The translations under genes and the position numbers were made by a program. From Methylobacterium amylolyticum (lineage in GTDB: Bacteria > Pseudomonadota > Alphaproteobacteria > Rhizobiales > Beijerinckiaceae): a DNA stretch of 64,000 nucleotides. The DNA is taken from assembly GCF_030700245.1 (NCBI RefSeq), contig NZ_JAUYZI010000021.1, positions 43,250-107,249 on the forward strand. The letters are read 5' to 3'. Within the stretch, counting starts at the first letter, position 1; each line of letters opens with the position of its first letter. Shown piece after piece: positions 48,808 to 59,660 of this stretch. Under the pieces are notes generated by a model. The model was not told the DNA's origin, searched no databases, and saw only the letters and a list, made by a program, of their open reading frames with translations.

Positions 48808-49055
48808 GCGTCTGGACGGCCGCGATGCTCGCCCTGCTGCCGCCGCTGGCGCTGGCCACCGCGCTCGCGTGGCGGGGGCGGCCGGGCCAGCGCTTCGCCG
48901 CCTTCCAGGTGGCCACCACCGTGACGGTGGCGATCCTGACGCTGTTCACCTTCGCCAGCGATCAGGCCTCGCTGATCGACCTCGCCCTGACCCTGGTCCT
49001 GCTCAACCTGCCGGGCACGCTGCTGCTCGCGGTCTTCCTGGAGCGCTGGATATGA
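48804..49055 (+). CDS. mrpF: Na+/H+ antiporter subunit MrpF
   Basis: The 83-residue protein has three hydrophobic segments and the usual RGRPGQRFAAFQVATT and LALTLVLLNLPGTLLLAVFL pattern. It starts with GTG inside the mrpE stop and overlaps mrpG by four bases. Confidence 0.87.
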   Translation: MSVWTAAMLALLPPLALATALAWRGRPGQRFAAFQVATTVTVAILTLFTFASDQASLIDLALTLVLLNLPGTLLLAVFLERWI

Positions 49056-49348
49056 GCGCGCTCGCCGGCCCGCTGCTGTGGCTCGTGCTCGGCCTCGCGG
49101 TCGCCGCCGCGTGGCTCGCCTCGCTGGCGCTGCTGCGGCTGCCTCGCGCCCTCGACCGGCTGCACGCGGCGGCCTTCCTCAACGTCGCCGTGGCCGCCCC
49201 GGTCGCCGTCGCCGCCTTCGTCGCCGACGGGATCTCGGTGCGCTCCCTCAAGATCCTGCTGATCGCCCTCCTGCTCGTCGCCTGGGGCGCGGTGCTGTCG
49301 CACGCCGCGGGCCGGGCGGTGCTGATGCGCGAGGGCCGCGAGGCGTGA
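49052..49348 (+). CDS. mrpG: Na+/H+ antiporter subunit MrpG
   Basis: The 98-residue protein has three hydrophobic segments and the family motif LLRLPRALDRLHAAAFLN, followed by LKILLIALLLVAWGAVLSHA and a short basic end. It is translationally coupled on both sides. Confidence 0.88.
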   Translation: MSALAGPLLWLVLGLAVAAAWLASLALLRLPRALDRLHAAAFLNVAVAAPVAVAAFVADGISVRSLKILLIALLLVAWGAVLSHAAGRAVLMREGREA

Positions 49349-49611
49349 GCGCGCTGCTCGCCGTCCTGTTCCTGCTCACCGCCGCCTCGGGCACGGCGGT
49401 GGTGCTGGTGCGCGATCCCGGGCGGCAGATCTTCGCCATCGCGGCCAACGGCCTCGTGCTGACCCTGCTGTTCACCGCGCTCCAGGCCCCGGACGTCGCC
49501 CTGTCGGAACTCGCGGTCGGCGTCGCCGCGGTGCCGCTGCTGTTCCTCGTGGCGCTGATGGCGGTCCGCGCCGGCCGGCCGGAAGCGGGTTCCGGCGGGG
49601 ACGAGGCGTGA
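49345..49611 (+). CDS. DUF4040 (MbhD-like) antiporter subunit
   Basis: The 88-residue membrane protein corresponds to the part of MrpA known as DUF4040/MbhD: LVRDPGRQIFAIAANGLVLT, LLFTALQAPDVALSELAVGV and AAVPLLFLVALM. In ordinary Mrp systems this segment is fused to the large NuoL-like MrpA; here it stands alone with a GTG start coupled to mrpG. The acidic residue in PDVALSE is the family's ion-path candidate. Confidence 0.8.
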   Translation: MSALLAVLFLLTAASGTAVVLVRDPGRQIFAIAANGLVLTLLFTALQAPDVALSELAVGVAAVPLLFLVALMAVRAGRPEAGSGGDEA

Positions 49612-50384
49612 GCCCCCGCGCCCGCCTCGCCCTGCTGGCGGCCGCCGGCCTCGCCCTCCTGCCCGGGGCGGCCGCGACGCTCGGTGGCCTGCCGGCCTTC
49701 GGGTCGCGGATCGCCGAGTACGGCGCGCGGATCAACGCCCTGGTGCCGGGGGAGCGCCACGTCGCCAACATGGTCAGCGCCATCAACTTCGACCTGCGCG
49801 GCCTCGACACGCTGGGCGAGGAGTTCATGCTGCTCGCCGCCATCACCGGCACCGTCGTGCTGCTGCGCGGGCGCCGCGGCGAGGGCATGACCGACCGGGC
49901 GATGCGGCGGCCCGGCCGCGCGGTGCGGCCCCAGACCGAGGCGGTGGTGCTGGCCTGCCGCGTCGCCGGCGTGCTCACCGCCCTGTTCGGGCTCTACGTG
50001 GTGCTGCACGCCACCGTCACCCCCGGCGGAGGCTTCCAGGGCGGGGTGATCCTCGCCTCCGCCACCCTGCTGGTCTACCTCGGCGAGGGCTATGTCGGCT
50101 GGCGCGACGCGGTGCGCAGCCACTGGCTCGACGCGATGGAGGGCGGGGGCGCCCTGCTCTTCGCCCTGTGCGGGCTGGTGCCGATGCTCGTGGGCGCCGC
50201 CTTCCTGCAGAACGTGCTGCCGCTCGGGACCTTCCGCGACCTGTTCTCCGGCGGCCTGATGCTGGTGGAGAATCTCGGCGTCGCGCTCGCGGTGACGGGC
50301 GGCTTCACGCAGCTCTTCCTCGAATTCATGGAGGAGACCCGCGCGGCCGACGGGCCCGAGGAGCCGGGGGAGGATTCCGCGTGA
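49608..50384 (+). CDS. mrpB: MbhE-MrpB fusion antiporter subunit
   Basis: The 258-residue protein seems to join two modules. Residues 1-95 match the end of MrpA (MbhE-like: [40 protein letters not shown]). Residues 105-245 match MnhB/MrpB ([49 protein letters not shown]). GTG start, coupled to the DUF4040 gene and to mrpC. The fusion fits the Mbh order D-E-F. Confidence 0.82.
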   Translation: MSPRARLALLAAAGLALLPGAAATLGGLPAFGSRIAEYGARINALVPGERHVANMVSAINFDLRGLDTLGEEFMLLAAITGTVVLLRGRRGEGMTDRAMRRPGRAVRPQTEAVVLACRVAGVLTALFGLYVVLHATVTPGGGFQGGVILASATLLVYLGEGYVGWRDAVRSHWLDAMEGGGALLFALCGLVPMLVGAAFLQNVLPLGTFRDLFSGGLMLVENLGVALAVTGGFTQLFLEFMEETRAADGPEEPGEDSA

Positions 50385-50785
50385 GCCACGCCATGGACGT
50401 CCTGCCCTACGCGGTCGCCGCGTGGCTGTTCGCGGTCGGCCTCTACGGCATCGCGTCGAGCCGCAACCTCATCCACCTCGTCGGCTGCCTGTCGGTGTGC
50501 CAGTCGGCGACCTACGCGCTGCTGCTCGGGCTCGGCTACCGCTGGGGTTCGGTCGCGCCGATCTTCTACGACCACCCGCCCGGCACCCCCGCCGTCGATC
50601 CCGTGGTGCAGGCGCTGGTGCTCACCGACATCGTCGTCGGCGCGACGCTGACCGCCCTGCTCCTCGTCCTCACCGTGCAGGTCTACAAGCGCGGCGGCAG
50701 CCTCGACCCCGAGACGCTGCGGCCGATGCGCGGGGGCAGGACGCCGGACTCCGCACCGACTTCCGGATCGAAGGCCGCGCCGTGA
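50381..50785 (+). CDS. mrpC: Na+/H+ antiporter subunit MrpC
   Basis: The 134-residue protein is NuoK-like with three hydrophobic segments: [63 protein letters not shown] at 50381 fits the start-stop overlap pattern of the operon; an ATG at 50393 is the alternative. It overlaps mrpD by four bases. Confidence 0.88.
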   Translation: MSHAMDVLPYAVAAWLFAVGLYGIASSRNLIHLVGCLSVCQSATYALLLGLGYRWGSVAPIFYDHPPGTPAVDPVVQALVLTDIVVGATLTALLLVLTVQVYKRGGSLDPETLRPMRGGRTPDSAPTSGSKAAP

Positions 50786-52545
50786 CCCTCGTCTCCCTCG
50801 TCGGGCCCGCGCTGCTGCCGCTGCCCGTGGCGATCCCGCTCGCCGTCTGCGCGGCGATGCTGGCCACCGCCCACCTGCTGCCGGGGCGGGTCCCCGACAT
50901 CCTCGCGGGCCTCACCGCGCTGTGCGTCTCGGGGCTGTGCGCGCTCATCGCCGCCCGCGCCGCCGACGGGCCGCTGGTCTACTGGTTCGGCGGCTGGGAG
51001 CCGCGCGACGGGGTCCATCTCGGCATCGGCTTCGCGGTCGATGCCGCGAGCGGCTGGATCGCCGCCTTCGTCGGGCTGCTCTACGCGCTCGTCTTCGTCT
51101 TCGCCTGGGGCTTCTTCGGCCGCACCCACGGGCACTTCCAGATCCTGATGCTGCTGTTCCTCGCGGCGATGGTCGGGTTCTGCTTCACCCGCGATATGTT
51201 CAACCTGTTCGTGTGGTTCGAGGTGATGAGCGTCGCGGCCTTCGCGCTCACCGCCTACCACCTCGGGGAATCCGCGATCATCGGCGCGATCAACTTCACG
51301 GTGGTCAACAGCCTCGCCGGGTTCCTGATGCTCGGCGGCATCGGCCTGCTCTACGCCCGCGCCGGGACGCTCGACTTCGAGGGCATCGCCGCCGCCTTGG
51401 CCGGGGCCGGGCGCGATCCGGTGGTGGCCGGCGGGTTCTGCCTCGTGGCGGCGGCGCTGATGATCAAGGCGGCGATCGTGCCGTTCCAGTTCTGGCTCGC
51501 CGACGCCCACGCCGTGGCGCCGAGCCCGGTCTCGGTGATCTTCTCGGGGGCGATGGTCTCGCTCGGGCTGTTCGGCCTCGCCAAGCTGACGCCGGTCGTG
51601 TTCGGCGGATCGGAGCAGGTGCAGGGCGCGGTGCCGCTGCTGGGGATCGGGCTGGGCTCCGCCACGGCGCTGCTCGGCGGCTGGATGGCGCTGCTCCAGC
51701 GCCATCTCAAGCGGATGCTGGCCTTCTCCACCATCTCGCATGCCGGGATCATGCTCACGGGCATCGGCGCCCTGTCGCTGGGCGGCACCGGCGGCCTGCT
51801 CGTCTACGTCGTCGGCCACGGCCTCGTGAAGGGCGCGCTGTTCATGATCGCGGGCATCCTGCTCGCCACCCGCGCGGGCATCGACGAGATCGCCCTGCGC
51901 GGTCTCGGGCGCGGGATCGGTCCGGCGGGGATCGCGATGGGGATCGCCGGGCTGCTGCTCTGCGGCCTGCCGGTCGGCCTGCTCGATCAGGGCACCCGCC
52001 TCGTCCAGGGGGCGCTGGCGGAGGCCGGCTACACGGCAGCGCTCGCCGCGACCGCGATCGGCGCCGCCCTCACCGGGGCCGCGGTGCTCCGCGCCGCCGG
52101 CCGGATTTTTTTGGGATTGGGCGAGGATCCGGGCGACGAGGCCGGGGCGCCGAGCGAGGCGGAGCGCGAGAAGGCCAACCGCCCGCTCTGGCTGATGCTC
52201 GCCCCGTGCTGCGTCCTTCTGGCGCTCGACATGATCGCGCCGCCGGGGCTGGTCTCGGAGCACGCGGGCGCCGCCGCGGCGGCCTTCATGCACCGACCCC
52301 AGGGCGGCCCCCTGGCCGAGGGGCCGGCGTGGCTGCCCTTGGCCTCCGTCGCCGCGGCGCTCCTGATCGCCGGCTACGCCCTGTTCCGCCAGCGCCTGCC
52401 GGGTCTGGTCGTCCGGCCGGTCCAGGCGACGCAAACCGCGCCGACGCGGGCGCTGGAGGCCCTGCACAGCGGCCTGATCGGCGACTACGCCGCGTGGCTC
52501 GCGGTCGGCCTCGCACTGCTCGCCGGGGCGCTGGCCTTCGGCTGA
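50782..52545 (+). CDS. mrpD: Na+/H+ antiporter subunit MrpD
   Basis: The 587-residue NuoM/NuoN-like subunit has about 14-16 hydrophobic segments. Proton-path motifs include [20 protein letters not shown] with its key glutamate, [20 protein letters not shown] with the TM7-type lysine, [11 protein letters not shown] and [13 protein letters not shown]. It is the only large antiporter-like subunit in this operon; no MrpA is present. A run of seven T residues at 52107-52113 is an oddity in an otherwise GC-rich gene. GTG start coupled to mrpC. Confidence 0.9.
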   Translation: MTLVSLVGPALLPLPVAIPLAVCAAMLATAHLLPGRVPDILAGLTALCVSGLCALIAARAADGPLVYWFGGWEPRDGVHLGIGFAVDAASGWIAAFVGLLYALVFVFAWGFFGRTHGHFQILMLLFLAAMVGFCFTRDMFNLFVWFEVMSVAAFALTAYHLGESAIIGAINFTVVNSLAGFLMLGGIGLLYARAGTLDFEGIAAALAGAGRDPVVAGGFCLVAAALMIKAAIVPFQFWLADAHAVAPSPVSVIFSGAMVSLGLFGLAKLTPVVFGGSEQVQGAVPLLGIGLGSATALLGGWMALLQRHLKRMLAFSTISHAGIMLTGIGALSLGGTGGLLVYVVGHGLVKGALFMIAGILLATRAGIDEIALRGLGRGIGPAGIAMGIAGLLLCGLPVGLLDQGTRLVQGALAEAGYTAALAATAIGAALTGAAVLRAAGRIFLGLGEDPGDEAGAPSEAEREKANRPLWLMLAPCCVLLALDMIAPPGLVSEHAGAAAAAFMHRPQGGPLAEGPAWLPLASVAAALLIAGYALFRQRLPGLVVRPVQATQTAPTRALEALHSGLIGDYAAWLAVGLALLAGALAFG

Positions 52546-52552
52546 GGCCGCC

Positions 52553-53047
52553 TCACGCCCGCGCGGCGCCCGCCGCCTGATCCTGCTGCCGGTCGACCTC
52601 GACGCGCACGCCGCGCCCGGCCATCAGGATCTCGCACAGGAAGGCGCTGATCGCGCCGACGGTCAGCAGGAGCGCCGTGCCGAAGCAGCCGAACAGCACC
52701 GTCGCGGCGGCCGCGTCGCGCAGCGCCCCCACGAACAGGGTCAGGATCGCGCTGAGCGTGAGCACGGCGCCGAGGCTCGCCAGCACCACCGCGATATCCA
52801 GGAGGAACGAGCGGCGGCGCAGGTAGGACAGGCGCCGGGCGAGGTGGCGGGTCTCGGCCGCGTCCGCCCGGGCGAGGTCGCGGGCCGTGGCGTTCACCTT
52901 GTCGGCGATGCGGGCGAGCCGCGTCGAGAACACGTTGAGCAGCGTCGCCAGCGCGGTGAGCAGGAAGGCCGGCGCCAGCGAGACCTGGATGATGTGGGCG
53001 ACGTCGTCGGGCGAGGTGCCGCCGAGGGAGAGGCCGAACGGGGACAC
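52553..53047 (-). CDS. DUF2721 family membrane protein
   Basis: From a GTG at 53047 the product has 164 residues and three hydrophobic segments (APAFLLTALATLLNVFSTRL; FLLDIAVVLASLGAVLTLSA; TVLFGCFGTALLLTVGAISA). The conserved DDVAHIIQVSLAPAFLL, then NVFSTRLARIADK and RRLSYLRRRSFLL fit DUF2721. The start is uncertain: no clear ribosome site precedes it, and the frame is open back to 53251. It converges with mrpD with a 7-bp gap. The function is unknown. Confidence 0.75.
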   Translation of the reverse strand: MSPFGLSLGGTSPDDVAHIIQVSLAPAFLLTALATLLNVFSTRLARIADKVNATARDLARADAAETRHLARRLSYLRRRSFLLDIAVVLASLGAVLTLSAILTLFVGALRDAAAATVLFGCFGTALLLTVGAISAFLCEILMAGRGVRVEVDRQQDQAAGAARA

Positions 53048-53308
53048 GGGTCTAGCGCGCGTCCCGCCGCCGCGCCGCCCGATCACCGCTCCCCGACACA
53101 GCCATTCCCGCGCCATCCCCGCCGCCCACGACGGAGGGTTACGGGACGAGCCGCACCAGGGCAAGGCGGCCCGCGCCGGGGGGCGCGCGCCGATGGCGCG
53201 GGGGGCGGCCAAGAAAAATCGGCAACCGGAGGCCTCAGCCGCAGTTTTCACGGAGCGGGATGGATCTCTCTACCGTCCTCGACGGCCCATCCGGCAGGAG
53301 GAAAATCG

Positions 53309-53485
53309 ATGAGTGACGGAATTCCACTCCTGATACTTGCCCTGGGCACCCTCGGTGGGGTCTGGTTCCTGGCCGCGGCGGCCCGCAAGCAGGTGGCCGA
53401 GCTGAAGGGCGATCCGAAGCGGTCGAGCATCATCCATGACCACGGCGGTCCGCCGCGGCCGAACATGCCGGGGACCGAGCACTGA
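53309..53485 (+). CDS. Small single-span membrane protein
   Basis: The 58-residue product (MSDGIPLLILALGTLGGVWF…) has one hydrophobic helix at about 5-25 and a polar, Pro/His-rich tail. A strong AGGAGG ribosome site six bases before the ATG supports it as real. No family is recognised. Confidence 0.6.
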   Translation: MSDGIPLLILALGTLGGVWFLAAAARKQVAELKGDPKRSSIIHDHGGPPRPNMPGTEH

Positions 53486-53647
53486 GCGGGGCGGATCCGA
53501 ACGCGCGCACCGCGCGTTCGGGGCGTCCGCCACGACACGGGCGCCGCCGCGGCGCGGCGTGTTCCGGACGATGTCGCGTGCGGGCACGGATGGAGAGCGG
53601 ATCGGAACCAGCCCGCGCCGTCGCGACCGCGGGTGCCGCGGACAGGT

Positions 53648-53827
53648 CTAGCCGCGCAGACGCAGCGCGTCGTGCAGCCGCCGCGTTCGGGCGAGGCGGG
53701 CCGACGCCCGCATGAAGGTCGAGAAGTTCTCAGCCTCTTCGAGGCTCAGGCCGCTGGCGAGCGGTTCGTGGCCCTGGACCACCGAGTGGGTGCCGTCGGT
53801 CGCGGATTTCACGCAGATCTTGGACAT
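53648..53827 (-). CDS. Small hypothetical protein
   Basis: The 59-residue product (MSKICVKSATDGTHSVVQGH…) has a polar N-terminal half and an Arg-rich helical C-terminus. A GAGGAGGC ribosome site precedes the ATG at 53827. It stands alone and divergent from the molybdopterin-binding subunit gene. No family is recognised. Confidence 0.5.
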   Translation of the reverse strand: MSKICVKSATDGTHSVVQGHEPLASGLSLEEAENFSTFMRASARLARTRRLHDALRLRG

Positions 53828-54048
53828 GTGCCGCCTCCTCGCAGAGGGTCGCGACGGCGCTCTGTGAGGCATGGCGCCTTACCTCTTCAACGACGCCACC
53901 GGCGATTGGTTTCGCGCACGCGCGCCCGCAGGCCGGGTAAAACGGGCGGGCGCAGCGATCTGTCGCCCCGCCGGGGGTGGAGCCCGTCGCCGCGCGCGGC
54001 GGTTTCCCGGGGCCGCGTCGCGGGGTCGAGGCGGCGCGGGAGACGGCG

Positions 54049-56301
54049 ATGGCGGAGATCCTGGGACGGCCCCATCCGCGGGTCGAGGGGCGGGCGAAGG
54101 TCACCGGCGCCGCGCGCTACGCTTCCGACGCGCGCGAGCCGGCCGGGATCGCCCACGCCGCCTTGGTGACCAGCCCGATCGCCCGCGGGCGGATCACCGG
54201 CTTCGATCTCGCCGCGGCCGAGGCCGTCCCCGGACTGCTCGGGGTGTTCACCCACCGCGACGTCGCCGGCGCGGTCGCGCACGTGCCGCACCTGATGGCC
54301 GGCGGCTACGTCAACAGCTCCCATCGGCCGCTTCACTCGGACGCGATCGTCTATGCCGGGCAGATCGTGGCGCTGGTGGTGGCTCGGACGCCGGAAGCGG
54401 CGACCGCCGCCGCCGCGGCGGTGCGGGTGGATTATGAGCAGGATTCCGCCGCCGGCGGCTTCGACGCTCCGGGCGCCGAGACCGTGCGCCTCGCCGACCT
54501 GAAGCCCGGCCACGCCGACATCCGCCGCGGCGACCCCGACGCCGCCCTCGCCGCGTCCCCGGTCCGGATCGAGGCGCGCTGCGAGACGCCGGTCCAGCAC
54601 CACAACCCGATCGAGCTGTTCACCACCCGCGCGACGTGGGACGGGGACCGCCTCACCGTCCACGAGCCCACCCGCTATGTCGGCGCCGTGCAGCACGGCC
54701 TCGCCGCGCAGCTCGGGCTCGCTCCAAGCGATGTCCGGGTGGTGGCGGGCCTGCTCGGGGGCCATTTCGGCTCGAAGTTCGCCCTCTCGCAGCACACGGC
54801 GCTGGTGGCGCTCGCCGCCCGGCGCCTCGGCCGGCCGGTCTCGCTGGTGCCGAGCCGGCGGCAATGCTTCACCATCGCCAATTACCGCCCGGAATCGCGC
54901 CACACCGTGCGCCTCGCCGCCGGCGCGGACGGGCGGCTCTCCGCCCTCGTCCACGAGGCGGAGGTCGTCACCTCCCGCTTCGATCCCTTCGCCATGGAGG
55001 GATGCGACGTGACCGCGAGCCTCTACGCCTGCCCGGCCATCCGCACGCAGGAGCGGGCGGTGCGGGTCGACCGCAACACGCCGGGGCCGATGCGGGCGCC
55101 GCCGGAGGTGCCCTACCTGTTCGCCCTCGAAACCGCGATGGACGAACTGGCCGGCGAACTCGGCATGGACCCGATCGCGCTGCGCCGCCGCAACGACACC
55201 GCCACCGACCCGGTGACGGACAAGCCGTTCACGAGCCGGCCGCTGATGGCCTGCTTCGACGCGGGCGCCGCGGCCTTCGGCTGGGCACGACGGGCGCCCC
55301 GGCCGGGCGTCACCCGCGACGGGCCCTGGCGGGTCGGACTCGGCTGCGCGGCGAGCGTGCGCCCGGTGAAGATCGCCGCCGCGACGATGCGGGTGCGGCT
55401 CTGCGCCGACGGCTCCGCCGAGGTCGCCACCGCCGGCCACGAGATCGGCAACGGCATCACCACCCTGCTGGCCATGGGCGCGGCCGAGCGGCTCGGCGTG
55501 GCCGTGGAGCGCGTCCGCGTCCGGCTCGGCGATTCCGCGCTGCCCCCGTCCGGGATCTCGGGCGGGTCGAGCACCACGACGAGCCTGATGAACGCCCTGG
55601 CGCTGGGCTGCGAGCAGGTGCGCGGCCGGCTGGCGCGGGCGGCCGCCGCGCCGGGGGGGCCGCTCGCGGGCCGGGACCCGGATGCCCTGGCCCTCGCGGA
55701 CGGCGTCCTCGCGGCTCCGGACGGCGCGGCGCTGCCGCTGCAAGCGGCGGTCGGCCTCCTCGATCCCGCATCCGTCGAGACGCTGGCCGAGTTCGTGCCC
55801 CGCGGCGGCAAGCCGGAGGCGCTCGACGCCCTGCGCGCCGGCCATATCGGGCTGACGCTCCCCGACGACGCCCTCGCCTGGGCCTTCGGCGCACAGTTCG
55901 CGGAGGTCCGCGTCCACGCCGAGACCGGCGAGATCCGGGTGCCGCGGCTCACCGGCGCCTTCGCCGCGGGCCGGGTGCTGAACCCGCTCACCGCCCGGAG
56001 CCAGCTCGTCGGCGGGATGATCTGGGGCCTGGGTTCGGCGCTCCTCGAAGAGACGGTGGTCGACGGCGCCGCCTACCGCAACCCGGACCTCGCCGAGTAC
56101 CTCGTCCCCACCGCCGCCGACGTGGGCGCGGTGGAGGCGCTGCTGGTGCCGGACCCCGACTCCCAAGCGAACCCGCTCGGGGTGAAGGGGCTCGGCGAGC
56201 TCGGCATCATCGGCGTCAACGCAGCGATCGCCAACGCCGTCCATCACGCCACCGGCCGCCGGATCCGCAGCCTGCCGATCCGGATCGAGGACGTGGCCTG
56301 A
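54049..56301 (+). CDS. Xanthine dehydrogenase family, molybdopterin-binding subunit (orphan)
   Basis: The 750-residue protein is the large molybdenum-cofactor subunit of a xanthine dehydrogenase/aldehyde oxidoreductase-type enzyme: RVEGRAKVTGAARYASD, then LLGGHFGSKFALSQHTALVA, MRAPPEVPYLFALETAMDEL, GHEIGNGITTLLAMGAAERL, GGSSTTTSLMNAL. The catalytic glutamate lies in GVKGLGELGIIGVNAAI. Such enzymes hydroxylate aldehydes or N-heterocycles and normally work with a 2Fe-2S subunit and a FAD subunit encoded beside them; neither is found here. The ATG at 54049 follows GGGAGA; an in-frame start at 53977 is less likely. Confidence 0.9.
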   Translation: MAEILGRPHPRVEGRAKVTGAARYASDAREPAGIAHAALVTSPIARGRITGFDLAAAEAVPGLLGVFTHRDVAGAVAHVPHLMAGGYVNSSHRPLHSDAIVYAGQIVALVVARTPEAATAAAAAVRVDYEQDSAAGGFDAPGAETVRLADLKPGHADIRRGDPDAALAASPVRIEARCETPVQHHNPIELFTTRATWDGDRLTVHEPTRYVGAVQHGLAAQLGLAPSDVRVVAGLLGGHFGSKFALSQHTALVALAARRLGRPVSLVPSRRQCFTIANYRPESRHTVRLAAGADGRLSALVHEAEVVTSRFDPFAMEGCDVTASLYACPAIRTQERAVRVDRNTPGPMRAPPEVPYLFALETAMDELAGELGMDPIALRRRNDTATDPVTDKPFTSRPLMACFDAGAAAFGWARRAPRPGVTRDGPWRVGLGCAASVRPVKIAAATMRVRLCADGSAEVATAGHEIGNGITTLLAMGAAERLGVAVERVRVRLGDSALPPSGISGGSSTTTSLMNALALGCEQVRGRLARAAAAPGGPLAGRDPDALALADGVLAAPDGAALPLQAAVGLLDPASVETLAEFVPRGGKPEALDALRAGHIGLTLPDDALAWAFGAQFAEVRVHAETGEIRVPRLTGAFAAGRVLNPLTARSQLVGGMIWGLGSALLEETVVDGAAYRNPDLAEYLVPTAADVGAVEALLVPDPDSQANPLGVKGLGELGIIGVNAAIANAVHHATGRRIRSLPIRIEDVA

Positions 56302-56455
56302 GACGGCGCTGCGCCCCGGGCCGCCGGGCAGACAGGCCGGTGCGACCCTGCTAAGGGGGGCGCCTCATGCCCCGCCCAGCCGTCCGGAATTTCGCCCGCG
56401 CCCCCGCACGCGCCGTCCCCGCGGCGGCCGAGGCCGGGCGGCCAGGACGGCAATC

Positions 56456-59400
56456 ATGACGGCGGCCATGACGCCGGCCGAGATCGAGGCGCTCCAGGCC
56501 CGCAACCGCGCCCTCGAAGCGGAGCTGGCGCGGCAGCACACCATCGTCGCGAGCGTGGTCGACTTCGCCATCGTCGTCCTCGACCGCGAGGGCCGCGTCA
56601 CCGACTGGAACGCGGGCGCCGAGCGCGTCCTGGGCTGGGCCGCATCCGCGGTGCTCGGCCGGACCGCCACGTTCTTCTTCACCCCGGAGGACCGCGCCGC
56701 CGGGCGCCTCGAGACCGAGATGCGGACTGCGCTCGCCCGCGGCCGTGCCGACGACGACCGCTGGCACCTGCGCGAGGACGGCGCCCGGATCCGGGCCGCG
56801 GGGGAGATGATGCCCCTGCGCGAGCCGGACGGCACCCATACCGGCTTCGTGAAGGTGCTGCGCGACCGCACGGCGCATCACAGGACCGGCGAGGCCCTGC
56901 GCGCCACGGAAGCCGAACTCGCCCGGCACGAGGCGCGCTACCGCACCCTGTTCGACGCGATCGACGAGGGCTTCTGCATCATCGAGTTCGTGGACGGGCC
57001 GCACGGGCCCCTCAGCGACTACGTCCACGTCGAGGCCAACCCCGCCTACGAGCGCAACACCGGCATCCCGGACATCGTCGGCCGGCGCGTGCGCGACCTC
57101 GCGCCCGCGGAGGCCGACGGCTGGGTCGAACTCTACGGCGGCGTGCTGCGCACCGGGGAGCCGATCCGCTTCGAGCGCGCATTCGTGCTCGTCGGGCGCA
57201 TCATCGAGGTCGCCGCCTTCCGGATCGAGCCGGCGGAGCGGCGGCAGGTCGCGGTGCTGTTCCGGGACGTCACCGAGCGGGTGCGGACCCGCGAGCGCCT
57301 GCGGCTCGCCATCGAGGCCACGGGCGTCGGCATCTACGACTACAATCTCGTCACCGGCGCCCTGGGCTGGGACGCCCGCGTCCGCGCCCTGTTCGGCGTC
57401 GCGGCCGACGCAGCCGTGACCTACGAGGGGACCTTCCTGCCCGGACTGCACCCGGACGACCGGAACCGGGCGCACGCGGCGGTCCAGGCCGCCCTCGATC
57501 CGGACGGGCCCGGCAGGTTCCACATCGCCTACCGCGTCCGCGCGGCCGATACCGGCGCCGAGCGCTGGCTCGCCGCCCGCGGGCAGGCCGTCGTCGCGGC
57601 CGGCCGCACCGAGCGGTTCGTCGGCACCGTCCGCGACGTCACGGCGGAGAAGGCGGCCGAGGCCGCCCTGCGGGCCACCGAGGAGCGCTACCGCATCGCC
57701 ACCCGCGCCACCAACGACGCGATCTGGGACTGGGACCTCGCTCGCAACCACGTCCTCTGGAACGAGGCGCTCACCGACGCCTACGGGCACGCCCCCGAGA
57801 CGGTGGAGCCCACCGGTGCATGGTGGCTCGGCCACATCCACCCCGACGACCGGGCGCGGATCGACGCCTCGATCCACGCCGTCATCGACGGCACGGGCAA
57901 CGCGTGGCTCGACAGCTACCGGTTCCTGCGCGCCGACGGCAGCTACGCCGACGTGGTCGACCGCGGCTACGTCATCCGCGGTGCCGACGGCCGGGCGACG
58001 CGCATGATCGGCGCGATGCTCGACCTCACCGAGCAGAAGCGGGTCGAGGCGGCCCTGCGGCGGCTCAACGAGACCCTGGAGGCGCAGGTCCGCGAGCGCA
58101 CGCGGGACCGCAACGCCCTCTGGCAGCTCTCCACCGACATCATGCTCCGCAGCACCTTCGCGGGGGTGATCGCCGCGGTGAACCCGGCCTGGACCGAGGT
58201 GCTCGGCTGGCACGAGGACGAGTTGATCGGCGCCAGCCTGTTCGACCTCGTCCATCCCGACGATCTCGCCCGCACGCGCGAGACCGCGCAGCAGGTGTCC
58301 GAGGGCATCACCCACGCCCGGTTCGACAACCGCTACCGCCACAAGGCCGGGGGCTACCGCTGGATCTCCTGGGCGGCGCGGCCGGGCGACGGGCTGATCA
58401 ACGCGGTCGGGCGCGACTTCACCGTCGAGCGGGAGCGGGAGGAGGCCCTGCGGCAGGCCGAGGAGGCCCTGCGCCAGTCGCAGAAGATGGAGGCGGTCGG
58501 CCAGCTCACCGGGGGCGTCGCCCACGACTTCAACAACTTGCTGACGATCATCCGCTCGTCGGTGGACTTCCTGCGCCGGCCGGAACTGCCGGAGGCGCGC
58601 AAGACCCGCTACCTCGACGCGGTGTCCGACACGGTCGACCGGGCGGCCAAGCTCACCGGCCAGCTCCTCGCCTTCGCAAGGCGGCAGGCGCTCAAGCCCG
58701 AGGTGTTCGAGGTCGGTGCCCGGCTCAGGGGCGTGGCCGACCTGATCGACACGGTGACGGGCGCGCGCATCCAGGTGGCGACTGACCTGCCGGACGTCCT
58801 CTGCCACGTGCGCTGCGACGTCAGCCAGTTCGAGACGGCGCTCGTCAACATGGCGGTCAACGCCCGCGACGCGATGGAAGGGCAGGGGGTTCTCACCCTG
58901 CGTCTCGTGTGCGGAAGCCCGATGCCGGCGATCCGGGGCCACGCCGGCTCGCGCAGCGCCTTCGCGGCGGTGTCGATCTCCGACACCGGCACGGGCATCC
59001 CGCCGGACCTGCTCGGGCGGATCTTCGAGCCGTTCTTCACCACCAAGGAGGTCGGCAAGGGCACCGGCCTCGGGCTCAGCCAAGTGTTCGGCTTCGCCAA
59101 GCAGTCGGGCGGCGACGTGGATGTCCAGAGCACCCTCGGCGCGGGCACGCGCTTCACCCTCTACCTGCCGGAGGTGGCGGGCCGCGCCGGGCCGGAAGAG
59201 GCCGAGCCCGATCCGCTCGGTGCGCCGGTGGGTTCGGGCCAGCGCGTGCTCGTGGTGGAGGACAACGTCGAGGTCGGCCGGTTCTCGACGCAGATCCTCC
59301 AGGATCTCGGCTACGAGACCACCTGGGCCGCCAATGCCGAGGAGGCGCTGGACCGGATCGGGGCCGACGGGGGCGGGTTCGACGTGGTGTTCTCCGACGT

Positions 59401-59620
59401 GGTGATGCCGGGCATGGGCGGGATCGCGCTGGCCGAGGAACTGCGCCGCCGCCTGCCGGACCTGCCCGTGGTGCTCGCCTCCGGCTACAGCCACGTGCTG
59501 GCCGAGCAGAGCGAGCACGGCTTCGAGCTGCTGCACAAGCCCTACGCCGCCGAGCAGCTCTCCCGGGTGCTGCGCCGCGTCACCGCCCGCGCCGGGCGTC
59601 GGCGGCGCCCGGACGGCTGA
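56456..59620 (+). CDS. Multi-PAS hybrid sensor histidine kinase with receiver
   Basis: The 1054-residue cytoplasmic-looking kinase has no membrane segment. It has an N-terminal coiled coil (about 8-30), then five PAS domains (about 30-145, 160-280, 285-400, 405-525, 555-660) separated by short coiled coils. The transmitter has H690 in [13 protein letters not shown] and an HATPase with [30 protein letters not shown] and [14 protein letters not shown]-terminal receiver holds D981 in [20 protein letters not shown]-type kinases of this group often act on separate regulators or by their own receiver. No response regulator with an output domain is adjacent. Confidence 0.92.
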   Translation: MTAAMTPAEIEALQARNRALEAELARQHTIVASVVDFAIVVLDREGRVTDWNAGAERVLGWAASAVLGRTATFFFTPEDRAAGRLETEMRTALARGRADDDRWHLREDGARIRAAGEMMPLREPDGTHTGFVKVLRDRTAHHRTGEALRATEAELARHEARYRTLFDAIDEGFCIIEFVDGPHGPLSDYVHVEANPAYERNTGIPDIVGRRVRDLAPAEADGWVELYGGVLRTGEPIRFERAFVLVGRIIEVAAFRIEPAERRQVAVLFRDVTERVRTRERLRLAIEATGVGIYDYNLVTGALGWDARVRALFGVAADAAVTYEGTFLPGLHPDDRNRAHAAVQAALDPDGPGRFHIAYRVRAADTGAERWLAARGQAVVAAGRTERFVGTVRDVTAEKAAEAALRATEERYRIATRATNDAIWDWDLARNHVLWNEALTDAYGHAPETVEPTGAWWLGHIHPDDRARIDASIHAVIDGTGNAWLDSYRFLRADGSYADVVDRGYVIRGADGRATRMIGAMLDLTEQKRVEAALRRLNETLEAQVRERTRDRNALWQLSTDIMLRSTFAGVIAAVNPAWTEVLGWHEDELIGASLFDLVHPDDLARTRETAQQVSEGITHARFDNRYRHKAGGYRWISWAARPGDGLINAVGRDFTVEREREEALRQAEEALRQSQKMEAVGQLTGGVAHDFNNLLTIIRSSVDFLRRPELPEARKTRYLDAVSDTVDRAAKLTGQLLAFARRQALKPEVFEVGARLRGVADLIDTVTGARIQVATDLPDVLCHVRCDVSQFETALVNMAVNARDAMEGQGVLTLRLVCGSPMPAIRGHAGSRSAFAAVSISDTGTGIPPDLLGRIFEPFFTTKEVGKGTGLGLSQVFGFAKQSGGDVDVQSTLGAGTRFTLYLPEVAGRAGPEEAEPDPLGAPVGSGQRVLVVEDNVEVGRFSTQILQDLGYETTWAANAEEALDRIGADGGGFDVVFSDVVMPGMGGIALAEELRRRLPDLPVVLASGYSHVLAEQSEHGFELLHKPYAAEQLSRVLRRVTARAGRRRRPDG

Positions 59621-59660
59621 ACCCGGCCCCCCGTTCCCGCCCCGCGACAGGAGCCCGATC

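Noticed and set aside
48316..52545. Hydrogenase operon, because of the Mbh-like order
   Set aside because: No hydrogenase or NADH-dehydrogenase hydrophilic subunits are encoded on either side.
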